Shown here in pieces: positions 43,083 through 51,872 of a DNA stretch of 64,000 bases. This stretch comes from an uncultured Alphaproteobacteria bacterium. GTDB taxonomy: Bacteria; Pseudomonadota; Alphaproteobacteria; SP197. The position numbers and the translations under genes were made by a program. Below the pieces are notes generated by a model, which searched no databases, had not been told where the DNA came from, and worked only from the letters and a program-made list of their open reading frames with translations. The stretch covers positions 1,988,225-2,052,224 of the forward strand of contig OY282363.1 in assembly GCA_958295695.1 (NCBI GenBank), in the 5' to 3' direction. Numbering within the stretch: position 1 is the first letter of the stretch; the number at the start of each line of letters is the position of its first letter.

Positions 43083-44648
43083 TCAGATCGGCAACGCCCG
43101 CGGGCGCGCGCGGCGCAGCCACAGGTAGGCGAGCATGCGCGTCAGCATGATGGCCGTGAACATGGAGGTGACGATGCCGATGGCGAGCGTCGCTCCGAAC
43201 CCCTTCACCGGGCCGGAGCCCAGGAAGAAGAGCAGCGTGGCGGCCGCGGCCGTGGTGATGTTGGCGTCCAGAATGGTCGTCATCGCGCGCTTGAAGCCGG
43301 CCTCGACCGCGTTGAGCGGCGTGCGTCCATGGCCCAGCTCCTCGCGGATACGCTCGAAGATCAGCACGTTGGCGTCGACCGCCATGCCGACGGTGAGCAC
43401 GATGCCCGCGATGCCCGGCAGGGTGAGCGTGGCCTGGAGCAGCGACAGCGCGCCCACGATCAGCACGAGGTTGGTGAAGAGCGCGACGTTGGCGAAGACG
43501 CCGAAACGGCCGTAGCAGGCGACCATGAAGACGATCACGGCGGCGAATCCGATGGTCGCGGCGATCTTGCCGGCCTCGATCGAGTCCGCGCCCAGCGTCG
43601 GACCCACCGTGCGTTCCTCGACCACTTCGAGCGGCACGGGCAGGGCGCCTGCGCGCAGCAGGAGGGCGAGCTCCTGGGTCCCGGCGACCGAGAAACTGCC
43701 CGTGATGATGCCGTTGCCGCCGCAGATCGGGCTGTTGATGCGCGGCGCGCTGATGACATGGCCGTCGAGGACGATGGCGAGCAGGCGGCCGACGTTGTCG
43801 GTCGTCACATCGCAGAACCGCGCCGCGCCGACGCCGTCGAAGCTGAAGGCCACGACCGGCCGGCCGTCCTGAAAGGTCGCCGCCGCGTCGGTGAGGCTCT
43901 CGCCGCTCACGAGCCACTCCTGGCGCACCACATGGAATCCGGGCGTGTCGCCCTCGGGCGTCGGCAGGATCATCGACCCCACGGGGGCGGCGCCCTCCAG
44001 AGCCGCGGCCGTGCTCGCCTCGCTGTCGACCAGATGGAAGGTGAGCTTGGCGGTCCGGCCGAGGCGGCGGCGCAGCTCCTGGGTGTCCTCGATGCCGGGC
44101 ACCTGGATGAGGATGCGGTCCCGGCCCTGCCGGGTGATGATCGGCTCCAGCACGCCGTCGGGATCGATCCGGTCGCGCAGCACTTCCAGCGTGCGCTCGA
44201 TGGCGTCGTCGAGGCCGTCGATCAGGCCCTGCTCGGTCATCGTCGCGACGATCGCGCCGTCGTCGGCCACCGAAACCTCGACATCCTCGAAGAGGTCTTG
44301 GAGCGCCTCCCGCGCGGCCGGGGCGTCGCCGGTCCTGCGCAGGGAGAAGGCGATGGCCCGGTCCTCCATCCCGGTCCGGCGCGCGCCGATGCGCTCGTCG
44401 CGCAGGGCCTGGCGAATGTCGATCTCGACCGCGTTCAGCCGGTCGACGACGAACTGCCCGGTCTCGACCTCGACCAGGAGATGGGCCCCGCCCGAGAGGT
44501 CGAGGCCCAGGCTGATCTGCTTGTGAGGAAGCCAAGTCGGCAGGCTCCCGGCGGTTTCGCGCCCCAGGACGTTGGGCAGGGCGAAGACCGCGCCCAGGAC
44601 ACAAGCGGCGACGACCGTCCAGATCTTCCAGGAAGGAAACCGCAGCAT
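43083..44648 (-). CDS. secD: Protein translocase subunit SecD
   Basis: A 521-residue protein with six spans and a large periplasmic domain. LGLDLSGGAHLLVEV is diagnostic, DRIDPDGVLEPIITRQGRDRILIQVPGI marks the P1 domain, and VGMAVDANVLIFERIREEL the membrane charge motif. The gene order yajC-secD-secF is the standard one and spacing to yajC is nine bases. Confidence 0.97.
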   Translation of the reverse strand: MLRFPSWKIWTVVAACVLGAVFALPNVLGRETAGSLPTWLPHKQISLGLDLSGGAHLLVEVETGQFVVDRLNAVEIDIRQALRDERIGARRTGMEDRAIAFSLRRTGDAPAAREALQDLFEDVEVSVADDGAIVATMTEQGLIDGLDDAIERTLEVLRDRIDPDGVLEPIITRQGRDRILIQVPGIEDTQELRRRLGRTAKLTFHLVDSEASTAAALEGAAPVGSMILPTPEGDTPGFHVVRQEWLVSGESLTDAAATFQDGRPVVAFSFDGVGAARFCDVTTDNVGRLLAIVLDGHVISAPRINSPICGGNGIITGSFSVAGTQELALLLRAGALPVPLEVVEERTVGPTLGADSIEAGKIAATIGFAAVIVFMVACYGRFGVFANVALFTNLVLIVGALSLLQATLTLPGIAGIVLTVGMAVDANVLIFERIREELGHGRTPLNAVEAGFKRAMTTILDANITTAAAATLLFFLGSGPVKGFGATLAIGIVTSMFTAIMLTRMLAYLWLRRARPRALPI

Positions 44649-44657
44649 GGAACGGGA

Positions 44658-45023
44658 TCAGCCGCCCTTCTTGCCGTTGTCGGCGTCCTCGTCGTTGTCG
44701 GCGGCGCGCGGTTCGGGCTTGGTGACCAGTTCGGAGACCATGGAGTGACGGCATTTCACCCTCACGTTGGGCGCGATCTCGATCGTCAGCACGCCGTCGC
44801 CCTCGATCCGGGCGACGCGACCCATGATGCCGCCGTTGGTGACCACGTGGTCGCCGCGCTTGATCGCCTTGAGCATGGCCTGATGCTCCTTGGCGCGCTT
44901 GGACTGCGGCCGGATCACGAGGAACCAGAAGACCGCGAACATCGCGACCATCATGACGAGGAAAATGGGGTCGAACCCCGTGGACGCGCCGGATTCCTGC
45001 GCGTAGGCCTCGGGAATCAGCAT
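44658..45023 (-). CDS. yajC: Preprotein translocase subunit YajC
   Basis: A 121-residue protein with an N-terminal span (FLVMMVAMFAVFWFLVIRPQSKR) followed by a small beta-rich domain with GDHVVTNGGIMGRV. It associates with SecDF. The C-terminus is highly charged. The gene heads secD-secF; its promoter should lie in the 178-bp divergent region with the DUF815 gene. Confidence 0.95.
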   Translation of the reverse strand: MLIPEAYAQESGASTGFDPIFLVMMVAMFAVFWFLVIRPQSKRAKEHQAMLKAIKRGDHVVTNGGIMGRVARIEGDGVLTIEIAPNVRVKCRHSMVSELVTKPEPRAADNDEDADNGKKGG

Positions 45024-45153
45024 GGTTGTCTCCAGCCCTTTGCGGAGGGTGGCGGACTATAGCCGCCCAAAGCCCCGATGCAAGGCCCGCGGGAACGGCG
45101 GATTCCCTCCCGCGGCGACTGGCGCCGGCAAGCCGGCGGGATCGCGTTCGCGT

Positions 45154-45192
45154 CCCTAGAGCGGTTCCAGAAGAGCCGGAACCGCTCTAGGG
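45154..45192. repeat. Perfect 15-bp inverted repeat at the 5' end of the DUF815 gene
   Basis: CCCTAGAGCGGTTCC (45154-45168) and GGAACCGCTCTAGGG (45178-45192) flank a nine-base loop. The right arm ends nine bases before the ATG at 45202, and no ribosome binding site is visible between. The TAGAGCGGTTCC core resembles short palindromes scattered through many alphaproteobacterial intergenic regions. It could be an operator, a translational control hairpin or a dispersed repeat. Confidence 0.75.
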
Positions 45193-45201
45193 TCCGCCGC
45201 C

Positions 45202-46059
45202 ATGAGCGGACGGACCCATGAGGCGCTTCTGGAGCGCATCGCCGCGGCGCTGGAGCGGCTGGCGCCGCCCGAGGCGGCGGACGATCCGCTGGCCGGAGCC
45301 GACGCTTTCGTCTGGCACGCGGAAACCGGCGCGCTGCGGGCGGTGGCCGCGGTGCGACACGTGCCGCTCGACCTCCTGAAGGGCGTCGATCCGGTCAAGG
45401 CCATCCTGGAGAGCAACACGCGGCGTTTCGCCGCGGGGCTGCCGGCCAACAACGCCCTGCTCTGGGGCGCGCGCGGCATGGGCAAGTCGAGCCTGGTGAA
45501 GGCCGTTCACGCGGCCGTCGGCGCACAGACGCCGGGCGCGCTCGCGCTGATCGAGATCCACCGCGAGGATATCGCCACCCTGCCCCGTCTCCTCGGTCGT
45601 CTCGGACGGTCGGACCGACGCTGCATCCTGCTCTGCGACGATCTTTCGTTCGAGGCCGGCGACGCGGCGTTCAAGTCGCTCAAGGCCGTCCTCGAGGGCG
45701 GGATCGAGGGCCGGCCCGACAACGTGATCTTCTACGCCACGTCGAACCGGCGCCACCTGATGCCGCGCGACATGATGGAGAACGAGCGCTCGACCGCCAT
45801 CGCCCCGGCCGAGGCGGTCGAGGAAAAGGTCTCGCTCTCGGACCGTTTCGGCCTGTGGCTCGGCTTCCACGGATGCGACCAGCCGACCTATCTCGCCATG
45901 GTCGAGGCCTATGTCGCCCACTTCGGGCTGACGATCGGTCCGGACGACCTGCGCGCCCAGGCGATCGAGTGGCAGACAGCCCGCGGCGCCCGCTCCGGCC
46001 GGGTGGCCTGGCAGTTCATCCAGGATCTCGCCGGACGGCTGGGCCAACGTCTGGAATAG
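45202..46059 (+). CDS. DUF815 family AAA-type ATPase
   Basis: A 285-residue P-loop protein. NNALLWGARGMGKSSLVKAVH is Walker A, CILLCDDLSFEAGD contains Walker B, and IFYATSNRRHLMPRDMM the sensor region; the last 60 residues have QAIEWQTARGARSGRVAWQFIQDL, typical of the family. The N-terminus DAFVWHAETGALRAVAAVRHVPLDLLKGVD is also characteristic. The function is unknown; it is widespread in alphaproteobacteria near yajC. Its start codon lies just after a perfect hairpin. It is convergent with the nlpD-like gene. Confidence 0.92.
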   Translation: MSGRTHEALLERIAAALERLAPPEAADDPLAGADAFVWHAETGALRAVAAVRHVPLDLLKGVDPVKAILESNTRRFAAGLPANNALLWGARGMGKSSLVKAVHAAVGAQTPGALALIEIHREDIATLPRLLGRLGRSDRRCILLCDDLSFEAGDAAFKSLKAVLEGGIEGRPDNVIFYATSNRRHLMPRDMMENERSTAIAPAEAVEEKVSLSDRFGLWLGFHGCDQPTYLAMVEAYVAHFGLTIGPDDLRAQAIEWQTARGARSGRVAWQFIQDLAGRLGQRLE

Positions 46060-46069
46060 AGCGCTTCCG

Positions 46070-46175
46070 TCCCCTTCGGCAAGCTCGGGGCGTCTCTCGA
46101 TACGGTCCTTCGGACCTGCTCGGGATGGAGGGTTTCCTGCTCTCCGCCCAACCTCTCCCTCACCCCGAGTAGCCC
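46070..46175. repeat. Intergenic palindromic repeat, copy C
   Basis: CCCCTTCGGCAAGCTCGGGGC, then CTCTCGATACGGTCCTTCGGACC with CTCGGGATGGAGGG and a closing CCCTCACCCCGAGTAG. GGTCCTTCGGACC is a small palindrome. The blocks correspond to those at 12 kb and 34.9 kb. It fills most of the 146-bp gap between the convergent DUF815 and nlpD-like genes. Confidence 0.72.
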
Positions 46176-46205
46176 GCCGGAACCCGTTGTGAACGGTCCC
46201 GGGGT

Positions 46206-47240
46206 TCAGGGTCCGTTCAGGTACGGCAGGGGATCGACCGCCTCGGCGCCCTTGCGCAGTTCGAAATGGCTCTGGGGCCGGCTCACGCCGCCCGAGGCGC
46301 CGACGCTGGCGATGATGTCGCCGCGCAGAACGGTCTGGCCGCGGGAGACGAGGTTCCGGGCGTTGTGGGCGTAGGCCGTCACCCAGCCGCGGGGATGGCG
46401 CAGCAGCACGAGGTTGCCGTAACCGTGCAGCTCGTCCCCGGCGTAGGCGACAACGCCGTCCTCGGCCGCGCGGACGGGCGCTCCGGCCGGCGCGGCGATG
46501 TTGACGCCGTCGTTGTGGAGGCCGGCGGCCTTCGGACCGAAGCCTGAGATCACCGTGCCGTCGACGGGCCACGCGAACCGCAACTCGCCCCGCGCCTCCG
46601 GTTCGAGGAGCGCCGTGGTCACGGGTTCGGGAACGGCCGCGTCCGCCGCTCCGGGTTCGGGCTCCGCCGTGGCCGCCGCCGCGACCGTCGCTTCGCTGCC
46701 CGGCACCTCCAGTCGCTGGCCGATGAAGATGTCATAGGGCGCCTCGAGCCCGTTGAGCTCGATCAGCGCGCGGGGCGTGACGCCCATCCGGCGGGCGAGG
46801 CCATAGAGCGTGTCGCCCGCGCTCACGGTGATGACATCGACGGTCCCCGTCTCCGTGGCGATCGTCTCGGGCGTGAGCGGCGGCGGTTCCGGAGCGGTCT
46901 CCTCGGCCAGCAGGAACTGCTCGATCCGCGCGATGAGGTCGTCCGTTTCCTCCGGCTCGACGACGACGAGGATCGGTTCGTCGATGACGAGATCCGGTTC
47001 GTCGACGACGAGGACCGGCCCATCGCCGGGCGGCGCGGGCTTGACGCCGGGTCTGGGCGGCGAACCCGCGAGCTTGGCCGCGGGAGGATCGGGTGGCGGC
47101 GGCGGGACCTTGCCGCCCCCGTCGCCGAACGTCACGGGCGCGGGCGGTTGGCCGCATGCCGCGAGCCCCAGGGCGAGGACAAGGCCCAACAGCCGGTCAG
47201 GACCCCTCGTCGTCCGGAACCAGCGGCACGAACCTGACAT
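46206..47240 (-). CDS. NlpD-like lipoprotein (LysM and degenerate M23 peptidase domains)
   Basis: A 344-residue lipoprotein with lipobox LAAC at residue 29. A proline/acidic linker contains repeated DEP-type strings, then a LysM domain (ITVSAGDTLYGLARRMGVTPRALIELNGL) and a C-terminal M23 domain (about 240-335). In the M23 part, the metal motif of active peptidases is replaced by LHNDGVNIAAPAG, as in NlpD and EnvC, so it probably activates amidases rather than cutting peptidoglycan itself; SHFELR is at the end. The ATG at 47240 lies inside pcm, giving a 44-bp overlap. Order surE-pcm-nlpD is conserved in proteobacteria. Confidence 0.88.
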   Translation of the reverse strand: MSGSCRWFRTTRGPDRLLGLVLALGLAACGQPPAPVTFGDGGGKVPPPPPDPPAAKLAGSPPRPGVKPAPPGDGPVLVVDEPDLVIDEPILVVVEPEETDDLIARIEQFLLAEETAPEPPPLTPETIATETGTVDVITVSAGDTLYGLARRMGVTPRALIELNGLEAPYDIFIGQRLEVPGSEATVAAAATAEPEPGAADAAVPEPVTTALLEPEARGELRFAWPVDGTVISGFGPKAAGLHNDGVNIAAPAGAPVRAAEDGVVAYAGDELHGYGNLVLLRHPRGWVTAYAHNARNLVSRGQTVLRGDIIASVGASGGVSRPQSHFELRKGAEAVDPLPYLNGP

Positions 47241-47835
47241 CCAGGAAAGCTTCGCTCTCGTAAGTGTCATCCAACCGCCGCACGCAGTAGAGCTTCTGGT
47301 TCCATGCGCCCTCGCCGACGGGCGCGACCATGACGCCGCCCGGAACGAGCTGCTCGATCAGGGCTTCGGGCATCGTGCTCGCGGCGGCCGTCACGACGAT
47401 CCTGTCGAACGGCGCCTGCTCCGCCCAGCCCCTCGAACCGTCGCCCAGCATCGTCGTGATGTTGTGAAGCCGCAAGCGGTCGAACCGCTCCCGCGCCTGC
47501 CTCAGCAGTTCGGAGTGGCGCTCGATCGAGTAGACGCGGCGCGCCAGACGAGCGAGAATCGCGGCTTGGTAGCCCGACCCCGTGCCGATCTCGAGCACGC
47601 GCATGCGCGCGCCCAGAGCCAGGCGCTGGGTCATGAGCGCGACCACGACGGGCTGGCTGATGGTCTGGCCGCAGCTTATGGGAAGCGCCGTGTTCTCCCA
47701 GGCTTGGTCGTTCAGCAACTCGGGCACGAAAAGGTCGCGGGGCGTCGTCTCCAGAGCCTTCAGGACCGCCGTGTCGCCGACGCCCTGCCCACGAAGCTCC
47801 ATGAGGAGCCGGATCGTGCGCGAATCCGCGATCAT
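47197..47835 (-). CDS. pcm: Protein-L-isoaspartate O-methyltransferase
   Basis: A 212-residue SAM-dependent repair enzyme for isoaspartyl damage. VLEIGTGSGYQAAILARL is motif I, ERHSELLRQARERF the acidic loop, GWAEQAPFDRIVVTAAAS post-I/II and LVPGGVMVAPVG motif III. The ATG overlaps the surE stop by four bases. Its end overlaps the nlpD-like start. Confidence 0.95.
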   Translation of the reverse strand: MIADSRTIRLLMELRGQGVGDTAVLKALETTPRDLFVPELLNDQAWENTALPISCGQTISQPVVVALMTQRLALGARMRVLEIGTGSGYQAAILARLARRVYSIERHSELLRQARERFDRLRLHNITTMLGDGSRGWAEQAPFDRIVVTAAASTMPEALIEQLVPGGVMVAPVGEGAWNQKLYCVRRLDDTYESEAFLDVRFVPLVPDDEGS

Positions 47836-48590
47836 GCAAAGACGCCGGCGAGCCTTTCCAGCGTGGCGTCGTCGGTCATGTCGAGCGCGATCGGCGTGAT
47901 CGCGATCCGGTTCTTGAGGATCAGGTCGATGTCGGTGCCCTCGGCCGCCTGTCCGTCGTCCATGCCCCAGCCGCCGGTCCAGAAATAGTCCCGCCCGAAG
48001 GGATCCGTCCGCCGTTCCGGGTTCAGACTGGTGAAGTTGTGCCGGCCCTGGCGGCATGCGCCGACGCCCGACACGTCGCCGGGAGCGACCGGCGGAAAGT
48101 TGACGTTGATCAGGACGCCCTCGGGCCAGCCAGCGGTCAGCAGCCTCTGGATGACGTCGGGCCCGAACGAGCGGGCGGTATCCCAGCGCGCCGGCTCGTC
48201 CCGCCTGTACTCGAGACTCAGCGCCATCGAGGGCACGCCGAGCAGCGTGCCTTCCATGGCCGCGGCGACGGTCCCCGAATAGGTCACGTCGTCGGCCAGA
48301 TTGCCGCCCCGGTTGACGCCCGAAAGCACGAGATCGACGCCTTCGCCGGCCATGACATGGCGCACGCCCATCATCACGCAGTCGGCCGGCGTGCCGTCCA
48401 CGCTGTAGCGGTCGTTCCCCAGGCTTCGCAGCCGCAGCGGGTTGCGCAGGGAGATCGAATGCCCCTTGCCGCTCTGCTCGGACGCGGGCGCGACCACGAC
48501 GACGTCGCCGAACAGTTCGCCCGCGATGGTTTCCAGGCAGGCGAGTCCGCGGGCGTCGATGCCGTCGTCGTTCGTGACGAGAACGCGCAT
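47832..48590 (-). CDS. surE: 5'/3'-nucleotidase SurE
   Basis: A 252-residue survival protein with phosphatase activity on nucleotides. The metal site is the N-terminal VTNDDGIDARGL, followed by VVVAPASEQSGKGHSIS, the DLVLSGVNRGGNLADDVTYSGTVAAAMEG block and VNFPP. It is four bases after serS and overlaps pcm. Confidence 0.97.
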   Translation of the reverse strand: MRVLVTNDDGIDARGLACLETIAGELFGDVVVVAPASEQSGKGHSISLRNPLRLRSLGNDRYSVDGTPADCVMMGVRHVMAGEGVDLVLSGVNRGGNLADDVTYSGTVAAAMEGTLLGVPSMALSLEYRRDEPARWDTARSFGPDVIQRLLTAGWPEGVLINVNFPPVAPGDVSGVGACRQGRHNFTSLNPERRTDPFGRDYFWTGGWGMDDGQAAEGTDIDLILKNRIAITPIALDMTDDATLERLAGVFA

Positions 48591-48594
48591 GGCG

Positions 48595-49872
48595 CTAGGG
48601 CGCCGCTTCGATGCGTTCGAGACCGTGCATGTAGGGCCGGAGCGCCTCCGGCACCGTCACCGAGCCGTCCGCGTTCTGGTAGTTCTCGAGGAGCGCGACA
48701 AGCGCCCGGCCCACGGCGACGCCCGAGCCGTTGAGCGTATGGACGAACCGGGTCTTTTTCCCGTTCCTGGGCCGGCAGCGCGCCCGCATGCGCCGCGCCT
48801 GGAAATCGCCGCAGTTCGAGCAACTCGAAATCTCGCGGTACATGCCCTGGCCCGGCAGCCAGACCTCCAGATCGTAGGTCCGGCGCGCCGCGAATCCGAT
48901 GTCGCCGGTCGAGAGCGCCACCGCGCGATAGGCCAGGCCCAGCCGTTGCAGGACGGTCTCGGCGCATCGGGTCATGCGCTGGTGCTCCGCCTCGGATTGC
49001 TCCGGCGTCGTGATCGAGACCAGCTCCACCTTCCAGAACTGATGCTGGCGGATCATGCCCCTGGTGTCGCGCCCGGCGGCGCCCGCTTCCGAACGGAAGC
49101 AGGGCGTGAACGCCGTCAGGCGCATCGGGAGGCGCTCCTCCTCGGTGATCCGCTCGCGCGCCATGTTGGCGAGCGTCACCTCGGATGTCGGGATCAGATA
49201 ACGGCCATCCGTGGTGACGAAGAGGTCGCCGCCGAACTTCGGAAGCTGGCCCGTGCCATAGGCGACTTCGGGACGGACGAGCAGCGGGGCCGACACCTCG
49301 GTGTAACCGAACTCGCGGGTGTGGACATCGAGCATGTAGAGCGCCAGGGCCCTCTCGAGGCGCGCCAGCGCGCCGGTCAGCAGCACGAAGCGGGCGCCCG
49401 AAAGATCGGACGCGAGCTCGAAGTCCATCATCCCCAGGCCGGCGCCCAGATCGGCATGGTCCCGCGCGTCGAAATCGAAGCCGGGAGGCTCGCCCCAGCG
49501 CCGGATCTCGACGTTGGCGGCCTTGTCCTCGCCCTCGGGCGTCTCGGCGTCGACCAGATTGGGAATCTCCTCCAGCACGCCTTCGAGCGCCTCGGCGTCG
49601 GCCCGTTCGGCCTCCTCGAGGACGGCGACCTCATCCTTGATCCGGCCGACCTCGGCCATGGCGTCGCTGGCGTCCTCGCTCCTGGCCATGGCCTGGCCGA
49701 TCCCCTTGGAGACCTCGTTGCGCCGCCGCCTCAGGTCCTGAATCGCCGTCCTGGCCTCGCGCACGGACCGGTCCAGCTCCAGGATGCGCGACGAGACGGC
49801 CTCCAGCCCGCGCTTGGCGCAGGCCGCGTCGAAGGCGTCGGGATTCTCGCGTATCCAGGCGATGTCGTGCAT
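48595..49872 (-). CDS. serS: Serine-tRNA ligase
   Basis: A 425-residue class II synthetase. It begins [23 protein letters not shown], typical for alphaproteobacteria, with an N-terminal coiled coil (about 30-100) that grips the long variable arm of tRNA-Ser. Motif 2 is [23 protein letters not shown] and motif 3 is [25 protein letters not shown] site precedes the inner ATG at 49872; a longer frame upstream is unlikely. A run of tatABC genes lies upstream in the same direction. Confidence 0.97.
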   Translation of the reverse strand: MHDIAWIRENPDAFDAACAKRGLEAVSSRILELDRSVREARTAIQDLRRRRNEVSKGIGQAMARSEDASDAMAEVGRIKDEVAVLEEAERADAEALEGVLEEIPNLVDAETPEGEDKAANVEIRRWGEPPGFDFDARDHADLGAGLGMMDFELASDLSGARFVLLTGALARLERALALYMLDVHTREFGYTEVSAPLLVRPEVAYGTGQLPKFGGDLFVTTDGRYLIPTSEVTLANMARERITEEERLPMRLTAFTPCFRSEAGAAGRDTRGMIRQHQFWKVELVSITTPEQSEAEHQRMTRCAETVLQRLGLAYRAVALSTGDIGFAARRTYDLEVWLPGQGMYREISSCSNCGDFQARRMRARCRPRNGKKTRFVHTLNGSGVAVGRALVALLENYQNADGSVTVPEALRPYMHGLERIEAAP

Positions 49873-49936
49873 CCGGCCCTCCTTCCGGGCGGCCTGTATA
49901 GGCCCCGGTCCCGGAGCGGTCCACACATCGCGGCGG

Positions 49937-50971
49937 CTATCGGGTGGGATTGAAGTCGGTTTCCTCGAAGCCGCCGGGATCGGCGGGCTCTCCGGCGGAC
50001 TCGGCGACCTCCCCGGCTTCTTCCTCGGGAGCCTGGGCCCTGCGCGCCTCGGAGACGCGCGCGCACCAGATGGAGATCTCGTAGAGCAGGATCAGCGGCA
50101 GGGCGAGACCGAGCTGGCTGAACGGGTCGGGCGGCGTGATGACGGCCGCCAGCACGAAGACCGCGACGATGGCGTACTTGCGCTTGTCGCGCAGACCCGC
50201 GGCGGTGACCATCCCGGTCCGCGCCAGAAGCGTCATGACGAGCGGAAGCTGGAAGCTGATCCCGAAGGCGAACAGGAGCTTGAGCAGGAGCGAGAAATAC
50301 TCGCTGACCCGGACCTCCATCACGATGGGCAATTGCCCGAAGTCGCCGGTCTGCTGGAAGCCGAGAAAGAACTTCAGCGCCACGGGGAAGAAGGCGTAGT
50401 AGACCATCGCCGCCCCGAGCGAGAACAGCAACGGGAAAACGAGCATGAAGGGCAGGACGACCTTCTTCTCCTTCCGGTAGAGGCCCGGCGCGGTGAAGGC
50501 CCAGATCTGGTAGGCCAGGAATGGCAGCGAGACGCAGAGCGAGACGAAGAAGCCGACCTTCACATAGGTCAGGAAGGCTTCCTGCGGGCTCGTGAAGATG
50601 AAGCGGGGCGGATACTCCGAGTCCTCGCCGCGGTCGAGCGTCTGGCCCTCGGCGACCGTGGCGCCGTCCACGGCCGGCCCGTCCTCCATCGCCGCGTCCC
50701 CGTCCTCCACCGGCGCGTCGGAGAACAGCAGCCACGCATCGCGAAGCGTACGCTCCAGCCAGTCCTCTCCCCCGTCCTCCGGAGTCTCGACCGGCGCCAG
50801 GCCGTAGGCGTCGTAGAGCGGCAGGGCGAGGAAGTTGAAAATCCCCGGAGCGAAGTAGAAGCACGGCAGGAAGGCGACCAGGACGACCGCCGCGCCGCGC
50901 ACGAGCCGGCGGCGCAGCTCGATCAGATGCTCGAGCAGCGGCAACTTGGTGTTGTCGATATCCTTGATCAC
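49937..50971 (-). CDS. tatC: Sec-independent protein translocase TatC with enlarged first periplasmic loop
   Basis: A 344-residue protein (E. coli TatC is 258). [16 protein letters not shown] is the twin-arginine receptor start and [17 protein letters not shown] the second-span region. Between span 1 and the FTSPQEAF motif lies an insertion of roughly 60 residues (about 61-122) rich in aspartate and glutamate, not usual in the family. The C-terminal tail is also acidic. TatC recognises Tat signal peptides with TatB. The ATG overlaps the tatB stop. Confidence 0.95.
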   Translation of the reverse strand: MIKDIDNTKLPLLEHLIELRRRLVRGAAVVLVAFLPCFYFAPGIFNFLALPLYDAYGLAPVETPEDGGEDWLERTLRDAWLLFSDAPVEDGDAAMEDGPAVDGATVAEGQTLDRGEDSEYPPRFIFTSPQEAFLTYVKVGFFVSLCVSLPFLAYQIWAFTAPGLYRKEKKVVLPFMLVFPLLFSLGAAMVYYAFFPVALKFFLGFQQTGDFGQLPIVMEVRVSEYFSLLLKLLFAFGISFQLPLVMTLLARTGMVTAAGLRDKRKYAIVAVFVLAAVITPPDPFSQLGLALPLILLYEISIWCARVSEARRAQAPEEEAGEVAESAGEPADPGGFEETDFNPTR

Positions 50972-51429
50972 GAAGCGCCGCCGGCCGCCGAGACCTTTCT
51001 CTCGGGTTCCGCGTCGCGCGAAGCCGTCTTCGCAAGCTCGTCCGAGGACGTGCGCCCGGGCCGGGCCGAAACGGCGTCGCCGGCGTCGGCCGCCGGCTTG
51101 TCCTTCACCGCGTCATCGACGTCCTTGAGGTTGTCGCGCAACTCCTTGTCGGTCTCGGTGAGCTGCTTCTTGAGCGTCCCGGTCGGGTCGAGCGCGCCGG
51201 TCACGGCCTTCCTGGCCTTCATCGGCGCTTCAACGGCCTTCTTCACGCCATCGAGTTCGGCGTCCTTGGCGTACTCGTCGAGCGCCTTCTGGAACTCGCG
51301 CGCCATCTTGCGCGCCTTGCCAACCCATACCCCGACGGTTCGCAGGACCCTGGGAAGATCCTTCGGCCCGACGACGATCAACAGAAGACCGCCGACGATC
51401 GCCAATTCGAACCAGCCGAGATCGAACAT
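50968..51429 (-). CDS. tatB: Sec-independent protein translocase TatB
   Basis: A 153-residue protein: a short N-terminal span MFDLGWFELAIVGGLLLIVVGPKDLPRVLR, then an amphipathic helix and a long charged tail with lysine- and aspartate-rich stretches. The FELAIVGGLLLIVVGPKDLP string separates TatB from TatA, which has GRDRIP in its place. It forms the receptor with TatC. Overlaps tatC by four bases and follows tatA by 26 bp. Confidence 0.94.
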   Translation of the reverse strand: MFDLGWFELAIVGGLLLIVVGPKDLPRVLRTVGVWVGKARKMAREFQKALDEYAKDAELDGVKKAVEAPMKARKAVTGALDPTGTLKKQLTETDKELRDNLKDVDDAVKDKPAADAGDAVSARPGRTSSDELAKTASRDAEPERKVSAAGGAS

Positions 51430-51455
51430 GGCGAGACGCCTTCATGCCCGGGAGA

Positions 51456-51701
51456 TCAGACCCGGTTGACGGTCTGGTCCTTGGCGGCCTCTCCGTCGGC
51501 CGGCGTCGCGCTTCCCTCGATGGTCTGGGGCGGCTCGTCGACCGTCTTGGCCTTGGCGGTCTGTTCCTCCTTCATGCCGGACTTGAACTCCTTGATGCCC
51601 TTGGCGAGGTCGCCTGCGAGCTTCGGAATCCGGTCGCGGCCGAACAGAAGAAGGACGATCACCAGCACGATCAGCCAGTGCCAGATACTGAAGGTACCCA
51701 T
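51456..51701 (-). CDS. tatA: Sec-independent protein translocase TatA
   Basis: An 81-residue protein starting [40 protein letters not shown], the standard TatA span with the hinge FG and amphipathic helix. It polymerises to form the translocation site. It heads tatABC. The 171-bp space to the upstream ABC gene contains two GC-rich hairpins (around 51734-51765). Confidence 0.95.
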   Translation of the reverse strand: MGTFSIWHWLIVLVIVLLLFGRDRIPKLAGDLAKGIKEFKSGMKEEQTAKAKTVDEPPQTIEGSATPADGEAAKDQTVNRV

Positions 51702-51872
51702 CTGTGAACCTCTTGTTGTCTCGGCTCCACGGGCCGGCCGGAACCGGCCCTCCCCTCAAGGGGAAACATATAATGGTCTTGCGTGGCCCCGGCCAGAGCA
51801 AATCTCCGCGCGCTTCCGCGGCCGGGGACCGTTCCGTCGCGCCGGAATCCGACGGTGTCGCGGCGCTTTCCG

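Noticed and set aside
51768-51776. TATAAT-like string upstream of tatA on the plus strand
   Set aside because: It faces the wrong direction for both flanking minus-strand genes and lacks a matching -35.
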